Below, piece by piece: positions 30,607 to 40,067 of a stretch of 64,000 nucleotides of DNA. A program made the translations under genes and the position numbers. Under the pieces are notes generated by a model that saw nothing but the letters and a program-made list of their open reading frames with translations, ran no database searches and was not told where the DNA came from. This DNA comes from Candidatus Heimdallarchaeota archaeon (GTDB taxonomy: Archaea; Asgardarchaeota; Heimdallarchaeia; Heimdallarchaeales; Heimdallarchaeaceae): assembly GCA_019057815.1 (NCBI GenBank), contig JAHLWR010000001.1, positions 24,001 to 88,000 of the forward strand. Reading direction: 5' to 3'. Within the stretch, counting starts at the first letter, position 1. Each line of letters opens with the position of its first letter.

Positions 30607-31173
30607 TCAGAAAAGGAAAGTATCACTTAATTCGATAAAAGGAGTAAACAATAGATGTATTTTGTCTCTTAATAGATATAAAATTATAGAACCTATAATT
30701 CCAGCTATTGATCCCCCCAAAATATCCAAGAAATAGTGAGCTTTTATAATTATCCGTCCATAACCTACTAGAATAGCCCAAATAAGGATTATCCAGCCTA
30801 TCTTTGGGAAAAGAAGCATTATCATAGTAGCTGAACAAGCCATTCTACCCGCATGACCACTTGGAAAACTCCAAATATCTAGTTTACTCACATATTTACT
30901 CTGTACTTCTTTGGATGGTCTTTTCCTTCTAATGATTCGTTTAAGTATCTGAATGACCAAACCAACAACAGCTATAGCGGTTATTTGTAACAAATTTTCA
31001 AATCTAGGGAATATTATGTCAAAGATATAACATATTAAACTGAAAGCTAGCCAAGGTAAGAAATCTCCTGATTTTGCAAAAAAACCTGCAAATTTATGAT
31101 TCATGAGGTCTGTATCAACAATACGCTGAGTAAGAGTCTGATCCCATGTTCCTAACTTGCTCAACGTTGACAT
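30607..31173 (-). CDS. PAP2 family phosphatase
   Basis: KRIIRRKRPSKEV, SFPSGHAGRMACSAT, KAHYFLDILGGSIAG motifs. Confidence 0.92.
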   Translation of the reverse strand: MSTLSKLGTWDQTLTQRIVDTDLMNHKFAGFFAKSGDFLPWLAFSLICYIFDIIFPRFENLLQITAIAVVGLVIQILKRIIRRKRPSKEVQSKYVSKLDIWSFPSGHAGRMACSATMIMLLFPKIGWIILIWAILVGYGRIIIKAHYFLDILGGSIAGIIGSIILYLLRDKIHLLFTPFIELSDTFLF

Positions 31174-31371
31174 TGTAAGTAGTAATAAGAATCAAACCCT
31201 AATGAATATAATGTTAGTTGAAATTTACTTAAAGAATAGAAAATTTAGAGAAAAAAGGATTTATGTTCTTTTCTTCACTTTTTCTAATAACAGAAAAGAA
31301 AAATTTAAGAAGTAAGGTAAACGAAAAAAGATTGTAGGAGCAATGAGGGAAACCTTGATGCACCAAAAAGT

Positions 31372-31492
31372 CGGGCCTTAGCTCAGCGGCAAGAGCGGGC
31401 GGCTGTAGAGTAAATCGCACTTGTGAATAGTGATCAAGGTGTCAGTCGCAAAAACCGTCAGGTCCCGCGTTCAAATCGCGGAGGCCCGACCA
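31372..31492 (+). tRNA. tRNA-Tyr(GTA) with 45-nt intron (31409-31453) after position 37 and encoded CCA
   Basis: CGGGCCT/AGGCCCG acceptor with C1:G72, D arm GCTC-GAGC, anticodon loop CTGTAG|A, T arm CCGCG TTCAAAT CGCGG, A discriminator + CCA. Confidence 0.93.
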
Positions 31493-31775
31493 AATATTTC
31501 TAATTTTCTTTTTACTTCCTAAAAAACTATGAAGATAACATAATTCTAATTTTGGTAAATGTTACTATTTTAATAGATTATAATTAAATTAATAATTAGA
31601 ATATAATTTCTGAGTGTAACATTTTGTTAAGAGGTAATAGGATACTGCTGAAGAATATTATCAAAACTATTTCAAAAGTAATCATTCACAATCTTATTGT
31701 CGCATTGTAATAAATCCAAAAAGCGCTAAATTCAAGAAAAAACACTCAAAACATCTAAGGAAGCCAAATCTCAAA

Positions 31776-32534
31776 TTATATTTTTCTACCCACAGCTGTA
31801 AAAATAGGAATAAAAATCATCCTTGTGTTTTTCTTTATCATTTCCTTTTCCGTTCTTATAATTTCAGTAAATTCCTTTTCAGATATTTGTGAAGTTTCTA
31901 ACACTCTCCGCCATTCTTCTTCTATATTTTCAGTTAAGTGTTTCTTACTCCAAGTCTGAGCCACTACAGATACTGAAGTTTCTAAGTTTGCTGACTGGAA
32001 TAAATCCAACAATTGTCTACCCATAAACGGATTTGCACCTTGCTTTTTAAGACTCTCAACATGATACTTACCTAAGCTTAGTTCAGGATTTTCTATCCAT
32101 CCGCCATAATCAGGTTCTGCTAAAGCGATAACATATCCTCCTTTTTTACAAACTCTTACCATTTCATGAAGAACATCACTGGGTTTTGGGAGCCATAAGA
32201 AGAAATAATGGGAGAACACTATATCATAAGAAGCAGGCTTAATTTTCATAGACTTCGCATTTTCTACTAAAAAATCTACATTTTCAACCATAATTTTGGC
32301 TTTTTCAATCATCAATGGATCAGAATCTATTGCAGTAATTTTTGCAGAACATTTTTTTCTAATTTCTTTGGTTACAACTCCAGTGCCACATCCTACTTCT
32401 AGTATTCTCTTTGCGTTTAGCAATCCTATCTGGCGATAGATGTTGTTTCTGAAACCTTTTGTCCATTGAGCTTGACGCTTGAACTGTCTATCAAAAACAT
32501 CATATTCATTGTCTTTAAGATCTTTACTACTCAT
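31776..32534 (-). CDS. Class I SAM-dependent methyltransferase
   Basis: RILEVGCGTGVVTKEIRKKCSAKITAIDSDPLMIEKAK...YDIVFSHYFFLWL. Confidence 0.92.
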   Translation of the reverse strand: MSSKDLKDNEYDVFDRQFKRQAQWTKGFRNNIYRQIGLLNAKRILEVGCGTGVVTKEIRKKCSAKITAIDSDPLMIEKAKIMVENVDFLVENAKSMKIKPASYDIVFSHYFFLWLPKPSDVLHEMVRVCKKGGYVIALAEPDYGGWIENPELSLGKYHVESLKKQGANPFMGRQLLDLFQSANLETSVSVVAQTWSKKHLTENIEEEWRRVLETSQISEKEFTEIIRTEKEMIKKNTRMIFIPIFTAVGRKI

Positions 32535-32571
32535 TTAGTTCACCCAAAAAGAGAGGATGGTGTTTTAGTTT

Positions 32572-33876
32572 CTATGAAAAGGCGTTTTTACATACGTTTC
32601 CAGGGGTTATATAATTGAGAGGACAACCTCCTCCACACAACTCTCGTTCAGGACATTCAGTACATTCTTGAGGAAGATACTTCATGTTACGAAGATGTTT
32701 TGCTAGCTTATGGTTCCAGATTTTCTTCCACCTCGTTGTTAGAATGTTACCTAGGGGTTCGAAGTAACTCTGACATGGGATAACCATTCCATCTGGTTCA
32801 ATAGCCATTGCTATATGAGCAGCTGAACACTGTTTCATTCCCAAGTTCTTCTCTATTGGATTGAAATCACAATATCTTGTTGGAGAGTACCAGAGGAAAC
32901 CCATTTTAAGCTCTTCAGCCTTGTTCATCACAAGATTTAGAGTATCATCCAGTTGTTCGATAGAGAGAGATAAAGCTGGATTTTTCCCACCACCAGATTT
33001 TATTATGGCGTTTGCAGCAAATTTTTCTATTCCAAGTGAAGCTAAAAAGGAAATTGTTTCTTCAACTCCTTCAATATTATGTGGTGTTAAAGTTGTATTT
33101 GTCATAATATAGACAGGTGTTGGTATAACATTCTTTATCCCTTCAACGGTTTCCTTCCAAGCTCCTTCTACTCCCGATAATTTATCATGGGTTTTTTCAT
33201 CATAACTCTCTATTGTTACTTGAAAATGATCAATTCCTGCTGTTACTAGACTTTCAACTAGTTTTTTATCTTTCAGCTTTCTTCCATTAGTGATTATTCC
33301 AGTAACTATCCCTAAATCTTCAGCATGTTCTACTAGCTCTGTTAAATCATCTCGAAGTGTTGGTTCTCCTCCTGTAAAAGTCACATGAGGTATACCTATC
33401 TCCCATAATCTATCTAGAACTCTTTTCCACTCTTCTGTACTTAACTCTTTGATTTCTCTATTAGTTTCAACATAGCATTTTGTGCACTTGTTATTACATC
33501 TGTAAGTTAAAGCTAAATCTACTCGAAGTGGAGCTGAAAAAGGTGCTTCTTGTAAAGGTGAAATATCTTGCGAGAGATCTTGAACTGGGTCTATATCTGG
33601 TTCAGCCATTAACTCTTGTATTGATGTTCTTAGGTCATCCAAATCGTCAATAAGTTGCTGTTCTGTAACTTTGTATTTCTTCTTCAATTCTCTAATTATT
33701 TCATCGTCACCTTTTCCTTCTATTATTCTAGAGACGATTTCCGTTGCTGTCTTATTAAGATAGAAGATTCTTGTAGCATTAATTATAAGAATACCTTCAC
33801 CTTTTTTCTCTTTTCTGAGATGCATTCTACCAAAAGTTTCTGTATCTCGAAAATGATAAATTTTTGTTGACTTCAT
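32572..33876 (-). CDS. Radical SAM/SPASM enzyme with N-terminal PqqD-like (RRE) domain
   Basis: CNNKCTKCYVE; TFTGGEPTLRDDL; SPASM C-terminus CSAAHIAMAIEPDGMVIPCQSYFE...CTECPERELCGGGCPLNY...C; PqqD-like N-terminus; ATG at 33876 overlaps upstream stop. Confidence 0.93.
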   Translation of the reverse strand: MKSTKIYHFRDTETFGRMHLRKEKKGEGILIINATRIFYLNKTATEIVSRIIEGKGDDEIIRELKKKYKVTEQQLIDDLDDLRTSIQELMAEPDIDPVQDLSQDISPLQEAPFSAPLRVDLALTYRCNNKCTKCYVETNREIKELSTEEWKRVLDRLWEIGIPHVTFTGGEPTLRDDLTELVEHAEDLGIVTGIITNGRKLKDKKLVESLVTAGIDHFQVTIESYDEKTHDKLSGVEGAWKETVEGIKNVIPTPVYIMTNTTLTPHNIEGVEETISFLASLGIEKFAANAIIKSGGGKNPALSLSIEQLDDTLNLVMNKAEELKMGFLWYSPTRYCDFNPIEKNLGMKQCSAAHIAMAIEPDGMVIPCQSYFEPLGNILTTRWKKIWNHKLAKHLRNMKYLPQECTECPERELCGGGCPLNYITPGNVCKNAFS

Positions 33877-35651
33877 TATCTTCCACCTCCGGCACACGCG
33901 CATGCACAAGCGCAAGCACAAGCACATCCTCCTCCACCGCCACCTGACCGTCCTCCAGATGTTCTTGTTGGCGCTGGCCTTGTTACTCTCTGAATTGATC
34001 GATGTAGTGACCTAGGTTTTCGAATTAATCCCGAACTAAAACTTGACACAGGGGCTATTGGTCTGATATTTCCATGGGGTTTAATTCTTCTAAATAACCT
34101 TGTGCTTGTTGGTATATAGCTAGTATTTCCTGAATAGTAGTAATAATTTACAATGTACCAGTTAGGATAGTAATAACTGCCATAATACCGATCGAAATTT
34201 TCTTCATAACCTTCGTCTACCATTACCCATAAGAACGCATCTTTCAGTTCTGGTTTAGACTTACTTAAATCTTGCCAAGATTTTTCTACAATATCTTCAT
34301 AATAATTTTTTGTTCTTCTAAGCGAGAATCCTTTCATTTTTTTGGATACATTTTTAATATGTGCCAGCAATGCTGCTTCCAGTTCCTTTTGATGTACAGG
34401 TTCGGTTGCTATACTTCCTGACATTTCTCCTTTACTAATTTTCACCGTTTCTTTATTTCTTCGTTCAATCCCTTTGATTATTTGCGTTTGACTAATGGTC
34501 ATTGTTTTTACTTTCTTGTTAACTTGTAACCTAAATGGAGATTTTTGTTTGATTGAAATATAACCCTTTTCCATCATTTCAAATAGAATAAGAGTTGCTA
34601 CTTGAGCCAACGGTCTCTCCATTACAATAGCTGCTTCTGAAGGAGTAAGGTTTTCTCTTACTCCACCTCCAAGGGAGTTAATTGATGGAGGAAGATATTT
34701 TCTAGCTTTTCTTCTTTTATTCCATAAAGAGAAAATGACTATAAAAATTATTATTGCACCAAGTGCAATTACGTACCTTTTTTCATATAATGTTAGTTTC
34801 CAAAATACTGAATGTACTTTTACATATGTATCAGGAAAAGCTATTCCAACAAAATATCCTTCATCAGGATATCCATCTATCAGGCTAAACTCTATATATG
34901 ACCCTAATGTAGTGAAATCATATACATTGAAATCACCAGAAGTTGTAAGTCTTTCTTCAACAACAGATAAGTCAATATATTCCCCAGGAAGAAAGATTCG
35001 TACAGTTCGATTTGTTGTTCCGCTCGTAAAAGAAGAGCTAAACCATGTTTGATCAAATAATAGAGATGCATATCCTTCATTCTCATCTGGAAAAATCATT
35101 GCAGGATTATGACAATATACTACTAAAACAGCTGTATGTTCAGGTAAAATAGCGTGCTCTTCTAGATATATTTCAGGACCGATTTCAATATATGTACTCT
35201 TTTGAATGTTAAATATTTCAATGCCATCTATCCATGCACGAACTGAATTTATCTTATAGTTATGATTGGGAATACCAATATCCACTATGTCGATTGGATC
35301 CGCTCCAACTAGATTCTTGAAGACAATTGTGTAGTAAATATCTATGGAACCATCTTTTAAAACAGTAATATTAGTAGTCATTGTAGGGACTTCAAAATTG
35401 TATGATTGAACAGTTGATTCATTGCTTTCAGGAATTGTAATTTCAGCAACAGCTGAACTACAAAGTAAAATTCCTATAACTAAAAGAACAAAACTTAGTG
35501 AAACTACTTTTGGAAACCTTATTTTAGACACCTTTCTTACATTTATCTTACTGCTTTTTAAATTTTCTAGCAACGTCCATCTTCTGTACTTCACTTGATT
35601 ATCTATTATATCAATAGCGAAAACAAGATTTGTTCTAATGTTAGAGTACAT
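33876..35651 (-). CDS. DUF2207-like membrane protein with C-terminal GGGGGG(Cys-Ala)6GGGR tail
   Basis: Signal/TM N-terminus, beta-rich extracytoplasmic domain, TM, 'NLTPSEAAIVMERPLAQVATLILFEMMEKGYISIKQ' wHTH-like segment, then ...TSGGRSGGGGGGCACACACACACAGGGR. Confidence 0.85.
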   Translation of the reverse strand: MYSNIRTNLVFAIDIIDNQVKYRRWTLLENLKSSKINVRKVSKIRFPKVVSLSFVLLVIGILLCSSAVAEITIPESNESTVQSYNFEVPTMTTNITVLKDGSIDIYYTIVFKNLVGADPIDIVDIGIPNHNYKINSVRAWIDGIEIFNIQKSTYIEIGPEIYLEEHAILPEHTAVLVVYCHNPAMIFPDENEGYASLLFDQTWFSSSFTSGTTNRTVRIFLPGEYIDLSVVEERLTTSGDFNVYDFTTLGSYIEFSLIDGYPDEGYFVGIAFPDTYVKVHSVFWKLTLYEKRYVIALGAIIIFIVIFSLWNKRRKARKYLPPSINSLGGGVRENLTPSEAAIVMERPLAQVATLILFEMMEKGYISIKQKSPFRLQVNKKVKTMTISQTQIIKGIERRNKETVKISKGEMSGSIATEPVHQKELEAALLAHIKNVSKKMKGFSLRRTKNYYEDIVEKSWQDLSKSKPELKDAFLWVMVDEGYEENFDRYYGSYYYPNWYIVNYYYYSGNTSYIPTSTRLFRRIKPHGNIRPIAPVSSFSSGLIRKPRSLHRSIQRVTRPAPTRTSGGRSGGGGGGCACACACACACAGGGR

Positions 35652-35696
35652 ATCATTAATAGAGTTTTACTCAAAAACCTAATCAAGAGATAAATA

Positions 35697-36617
35697 CTAA
35701 ATTTTTGTTTTAATTGTCCTTTCTCCTTTAATCATCTTACTTTTTCTTTTTTGCTTTGGTTTAGGTTTAGGTTTTATACCGAAAACTATCCGTTCTTTTG
35801 ATTTATCTATTGTAATAGTTACTTTTAGACCGCTTTTTTTTGTTCTTTTATCCCATTTGTATTTCAGAAGGTCTAAATATTCATCCTCAGTCATTTTGTT
35901 GAAATCAGAAATCTGTTCTAACGCTTTTAAATCTTTAAACCTATCAAAAATGATTTCATATTCATTATCCTTTTTCATTATTACTCCCTTCCAACCAGTT
36001 ACATTTGATCCTATTACTGCTATATATGCTGCTATTTTGAAGGAACCTTCTAGAAAACCAAATAACTGATCTACTTTCTCATTGAACTCATCAGAATCAT
36101 CAAAAAACGCCTTAGCTTTCTGTTTTCCTTGTTCTTTCTTGATTTTAGTATAAATTTTATTAATTGTTTTTATCTTCTCATAATTTTGAAGATGTTCTTT
36201 CATGTTTATATCTAAACGAGGAATTTCAGTTCTTTTTCTTTGTGTTTCTTCATAAATTGGGATAGTCATTGTATTTATACTTTCAATAACAAGCCTTTGA
36301 GCTTCTCCTTTTGGTTGAACCAATGTCCATGTAATATCACTTGTTTCCGTTGGAGAAATACGCGTTGATGAATGCATGCGTATTTTTCCGTTTCGAAGTT
36401 TTTTAACAAATCTGGGATAAACTCTAAATCTAGTAGTGCTTTGTTTAAAATTAGAAATCAACATACTCAAGTATGCTAGAATAACGCCCATTATCCCCTC
36501 ACCTCCAACTATTTCCTCTAGAGCCCAAGTTTTGTTATTATTAATTACTGATTCTAAATTAATTAGAAGATAATTAATCATTTCTTGTTCTTCTTCATTT
36601 ACATTTACATATTGCAT
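35697..36617 (-). CDS. Hypothetical protein, basic C-terminus (KPKPKPKQKRKSK)
   Basis: 306 aa ORF, 45 bp upstream of the DUF2207-like gene on the same strand. Confidence 0.6.
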   Translation of the reverse strand: MQYVNVNEEEQEMINYLLINLESVINNNKTWALEEIVGGEGIMGVILAYLSMLISNFKQSTTRFRVYPRFVKKLRNGKIRMHSSTRISPTETSDITWTLVQPKGEAQRLVIESINTMTIPIYEETQRKRTEIPRLDINMKEHLQNYEKIKTINKIYTKIKKEQGKQKAKAFFDDSDEFNEKVDQLFGFLEGSFKIAAYIAVIGSNVTGWKGVIMKKDNEYEIIFDRFKDLKALEQISDFNKMTEDEYLDLLKYKWDKRTKKSGLKVTITIDKSKERIVFGIKPKPKPKQKRKSKMIKGERTIKTKI

Positions 36618-36715
36618 CCAACCACTACCTTTCGATACTACTTAACTATATTATGCTTAATTATTTTTGCTGATGTTGATTTTGAGAAAAAAATCAACCC
36701 ATATATCGTATTTAA

Positions 36716-37432
36716 TCAATAGAAAAGATGTTCTTTTTCCTTCTTCTCTTTTCTTATCCTTATTCTTCTTCGTCTCTTATTGTTCCCTTTATCCTCTTTT
36801 TTAGGTTTTCTAGGAGGAACGAATGTTAATTTCTTATTGAACTGATTTGATATCTCTTCCAGTTTGCTATAAATCAAAAACTTCATTTTAGTACTTCTTT
36901 CCATCTCGTAAATCATTGATAGTTTCCCTAGCGTTTCTTCATCAGCATAAAAAGGTAAAATACTCAAAGCCATTTGTCTTGTAAATAAAGCTGAATCATT
37001 GGTTAAAACTGAATACAGAAGTGAAATTATCTTATTCTTATCACACTTTTTTCGTTCATGCAAATGCTTTAAAGCTATAGAACGCAAAATGTCAATTTTA
37101 TCTTTCTCTACAGCAAGCTCTAGAATTTCTTCAACTTTCGAAGAATCATATGTTGACATAGCTTCAATAATCGCTAATCTAACTGAATGTTCCTTTTCAA
37201 AAAGGTATAATTCAGCTAATTTGTCTGCAATCTCTTCGCCTTTATTTTTATTCAATGCAAGAATTGCTTGTATCCTGATTTTTTCATAAAGGTCATTTTT
37301 CGCTAAGTTTAGAAGAAAATTTTTAACTTCTTCTTTTTCAGAATAATTACCAAAATCTAGAATAATTGTTAGTTTTTCTCTATCAGTTGATTTCTTGAAT
37401 TTCTCGAATTTAGTACCCAAATCACTATTCAT
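36716..37432 (-). CDS. HEAT-repeat protein with basic tail
   Basis: LYFLEKEHSVRLAIIEAMSTYDSSKVEEILELA-type repeats; RRRRIRIRKEKKEKE tail. Confidence 0.75.
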   Translation of the reverse strand: MNSDLGTKFEKFKKSTDREKLTIILDFGNYSEKEEVKNFLLNLAKNDLYEKIRIQAILALNKNKGEEIADKLAELYLFEKEHSVRLAIIEAMSTYDSSKVEEILELAVEKDKIDILRSIALKHLHERKKCDKNKIISLLYSVLTNDSALFTRQMALSILPFYADEETLGKLSMIYEMERSTKMKFLIYSKLEEISNQFNKKLTFVPPRKPKKEDKGNNKRRRRIRIRKEKKEKEHLFY

Positions 37433-37531
37433 TGTTAAAAAATCTTCTTCTTTGTTTTTAAATGATGTGAATTTGAATACTTCTAAAAGAAAATTCGGGG
37501 GTTTATATATCCAAAGTTGGATATAGAAATA

Positions 37532-38107
37532 ATGTCGTTTTTTAGTTCTACTCGTACGGAAAACAGAGCTACAGATGGTTTTGCAGTCGTGTTTTTCAAT
37601 GATATGGGATTTGAGCTTTTTGCTACAAACATAACAGATTCAAAATTAATTACAAATTTAATCCATTATCCTGCATTAATGGGAATGCTTCAAAATCAAA
37701 AACCAGAAGGGTTAGCAACGACAAAAATACAGAAAAATCTCTTTCTCTTTGCGTATGTGATTTTTACAAAAAATCTTGAAGCTAAGGATCCTAGATTGCA
37801 TCAGAGTACAATGACAGTCATTAATTTCCTCGTAAGCCGTGAGAGTTACCAACATTTAATGGTACGTTTTGATGAATTTGAAGGTTTTTTAGAAAATTAT
37901 TTTTATCCAATTGCTTTCATCGAGGATTTATATGCATTAGATTTCACAAAAATTATCCCACAGTTTTTAGATCAGCAAAACAAGAAACAAGAGCTTGTTC
38001 TTAAAAACGTTCATGAAAACGTTCATGAAAACGTTCATGAAAGTCGAGAATATTCTCTTGCTTTGGAATTTAAACGATGGTTAAAAAAAGTGAAATTCAA
38101 CTCATGA
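37532..38107 (+). CDS. Hypothetical protein containing a (NVHE)3 repeat
   Basis: ATG 37532 downstream of TTTATATAT promoter-like box; no recognised family. Confidence 0.65.
   Translation: MSFFSSTRTENRATDGFAVVFFNDMGFELFATNITDSKLITNLIHYPALMGMLQNQKPEGLATTKIQKNLFLFAYVIFTKNLEAKDPRLHQSTMTVINFLVSRESYQHLMVRFDEFEGFLENYFYPIAFIEDLYALDFTKIIPQFLDQQNKKQELVLKNVHENVHENVHESREYSLALEFKRWLKKVKFNS
38004..38039 (+). repeat. In-frame tandem repeat, 3 x 12 bp (aaaacgttcatg)
   Basis: Direct reading of three exact copies encoding NVHENVHENVHES. Confidence 0.95.
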
Positions 38108-38192
38108 GCAAATTATCCTAATGATTTCTTTCAAATCGTTTTATTCAATAATCTTTTAATGGTTGCTTAAGCTTGATACTTAGTGGTCGTCA

Positions 38193-39107
38193 ATGCTAGA
38201 GATTCGATTTCATGGCAGAGGAGGTACGGGGACTGTATTAGCTTCAAGAGCTTATGCCAAGGCTGTTTTTTATGCAGGAAGACATGCTATAACCTTTCCA
38301 TCATTTGGTCCAGAGAGAAGAGGAGCTCCTGTTCTTGCTTTCGCTAGAATTGACAACAAGAAAATTTACAAGAGAACACAGATTTACGAACCAGATGTTG
38401 TTGTATGTCTTGATGATGCAATTATGGAACTAATTGATATAGCTCAAGGATTAAAAATAGGAGGGAAGGGTGTGCTAAATTCTCCAAATAAACCAGAAGA
38501 AATTAAACTTTCCAAATCTATTGAGGTAGGTGTTGTTGACGCTACAAAAATAGCTAAAGAAGTTTTAGAAAGCACTATCACTAATAGTGCAACTCTAGGT
38601 GCATTAATAAGAACAATTGATAGTATATCCTTCAAACATTTAGAAAAAGGGATTTTATCTGTTTTTGGTGAAAGACTTGGGGAGAAACTTGCAAAGAAGA
38701 ATGTCGAGGCTGCTAGAATAGCATTTGAGGAGACTATCTTTGGAACAACACTAAGTGGGAGAAATTATTCTCAGGAAAAACGTTGGTTACCAACAGTTGA
38801 TGAACTACCGATTGGAACAATTTTATCTAAATCAGAAGTTAATTCAGGACAATTAATTGGTCCGGGATCTGCTATTACTCGCAAAACTGGGACATGGAAT
38901 CACAAAAAAGCAAAAATCAATCAAGAAAAGTGTACTAAATGCTTAATATGTGTTTTTCATTGTCCTGAAGGAACTATTCACCGAGAAGGAGATATTATCA
39001 AAATAGATCATACCTATTGCAAAGCTTGTGGTATATGTGTTGAAGAATGTCCAGAAAATGCAATTTCTATGGTTGAAATAAAAGATTTCTCAGAGATTAC
39101 ATCTTAA
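38193..39107 (+). CDS. 2-oxoacid:ferredoxin oxidoreductase gamma-delta fusion (PorG-PorD type)
   Basis: EIRFHGRGGTGTVLASRAYAKAVFYAGRHAITFPSFGPERRGAPV gamma; C-terminal CTKCLICVFHCP / CKACGICVEECP ferredoxin domain. Confidence 0.93.
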   Translation: MLEIRFHGRGGTGTVLASRAYAKAVFYAGRHAITFPSFGPERRGAPVLAFARIDNKKIYKRTQIYEPDVVVCLDDAIMELIDIAQGLKIGGKGVLNSPNKPEEIKLSKSIEVGVVDATKIAKEVLESTITNSATLGALIRTIDSISFKHLEKGILSVFGERLGEKLAKKNVEAARIAFEETIFGTTLSGRNYSQEKRWLPTVDELPIGTILSKSEVNSGQLIGPGSAITRKTGTWNHKKAKINQEKCTKCLICVFHCPEGTIHREGDIIKIDHTYCKACGICVEECPENAISMVEIKDFSEITS

Positions 39108-39138
39108 GAAAAGAGCGATAGTTAGAATATTGAATAAA

Positions 39139-40008
39139 TCATTTGTATTTATCTAAATCCTCAGCCTTATCATCTAAACGTTTTAAAGAGCTGTGAAGAC
39201 TAAAGAAATCTTCTTCTTTATCACGATTTGAGGATTCCTCTCCATTATCTTCCTCGTATTCAAATGATTCATCATATTCATCAAATTCTTCTTCTCCTTC
39301 TGATATTATTTCCATTTCACCCTCTAAAAATGAAGAATCAAATTCAACGAGCTTATCAGAATGTAGGTTGTCTCCAACTATCTTTTCTAATTCTTTAAGT
39401 GCTAAAATTGAAGCATCTATATCAATGTCATAAGTATTGCAATAAGATAGAATAGCTAATACTGGTTGTTGAAATGCTGTACCTTCCGTTAGCAAGAAAT
39501 TTAGAGGACCCTTGATGGTTTGTTGATCTTTGAATGTTCTTTGTGTTCCATACAATTCTGTGTACAGTGGAGTTGGAATTAGACTAGTCCATTCTTCATC
39601 TGTTGTTTTTCTAATATCTTCTCTTAAACCTCCGATGACAATATAGCGCTTAGCTTTCCAAGACAATATTTCTTCAGACAACCACTTCCAAAACGCGTCA
39701 GGAAGTGCATTATAACCTACAACAGGGACAGGTAAACGAGACGCAACAAGTACAATTTTATTTTTATTTTTTGTTGAGTTAACATCTAGTGTATATATTG
39801 TAATAGGGGTTTCTAAATTACCTTGATGATACCAACTTATTGAACCCCAAAATCCGATTGAAGTCACAGGTAAGGTTTCGATAAGATGGTTTAAAACTAC
39901 ATTACCTACAGAACCATAACCTGAGAATCCAAGAATTACAGTAGTTTCTTTATCAATATAATCTGTATTAATACTGAACTGATTAAGGAATTGAATTGTG
40001 CTTTTCAT
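39139..40008 (-). CDS. PAC2 family protein with acidic C-terminal tail
   Basis: ETTVILGFSGYGSVGNVVLNHLIETL...VVGYNALPDAFWKWL...KRYIVIGGL...GPLNFLLTEG. Confidence 0.85.
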   Translation of the reverse strand: MKSTIQFLNQFSINTDYIDKETTVILGFSGYGSVGNVVLNHLIETLPVTSIGFWGSISWYHQGNLETPITIYTLDVNSTKNKNKIVLVASRLPVPVVGYNALPDAFWKWLSEEILSWKAKRYIVIGGLREDIRKTTDEEWTSLIPTPLYTELYGTQRTFKDQQTIKGPLNFLLTEGTAFQQPVLAILSYCNTYDIDIDASILALKELEKIVGDNLHSDKLVEFDSSFLEGEMEIISEGEEEFDEYDESFEYEEDNGEESSNRDKEEDFFSLHSSLKRLDDKAEDLDKYK

Positions 40009-40067
40009 CTTCTGAAAGCCAAGAATATTACTTGGTTAAAAAATTGGTGATTAGAGCATTTTTTGTG

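Noticed and set aside
31229-31420. 63-aa minus-strand ORF
   Set aside because: Lies antisense across the tRNA-Tyr gene; no protein-like features.
33877-33927. Extended rSAM start (MCLCLRLCMRVCRRWKI...)
   Set aside because: This is the Cys-Ala tail region read in another frame; true start is ATG at 33876.
38004-38039. Three-copy 12-bp repeat as a CRISPR or iteron array
   Set aside because: No spacers; copies are contiguous and in frame within a coding region.
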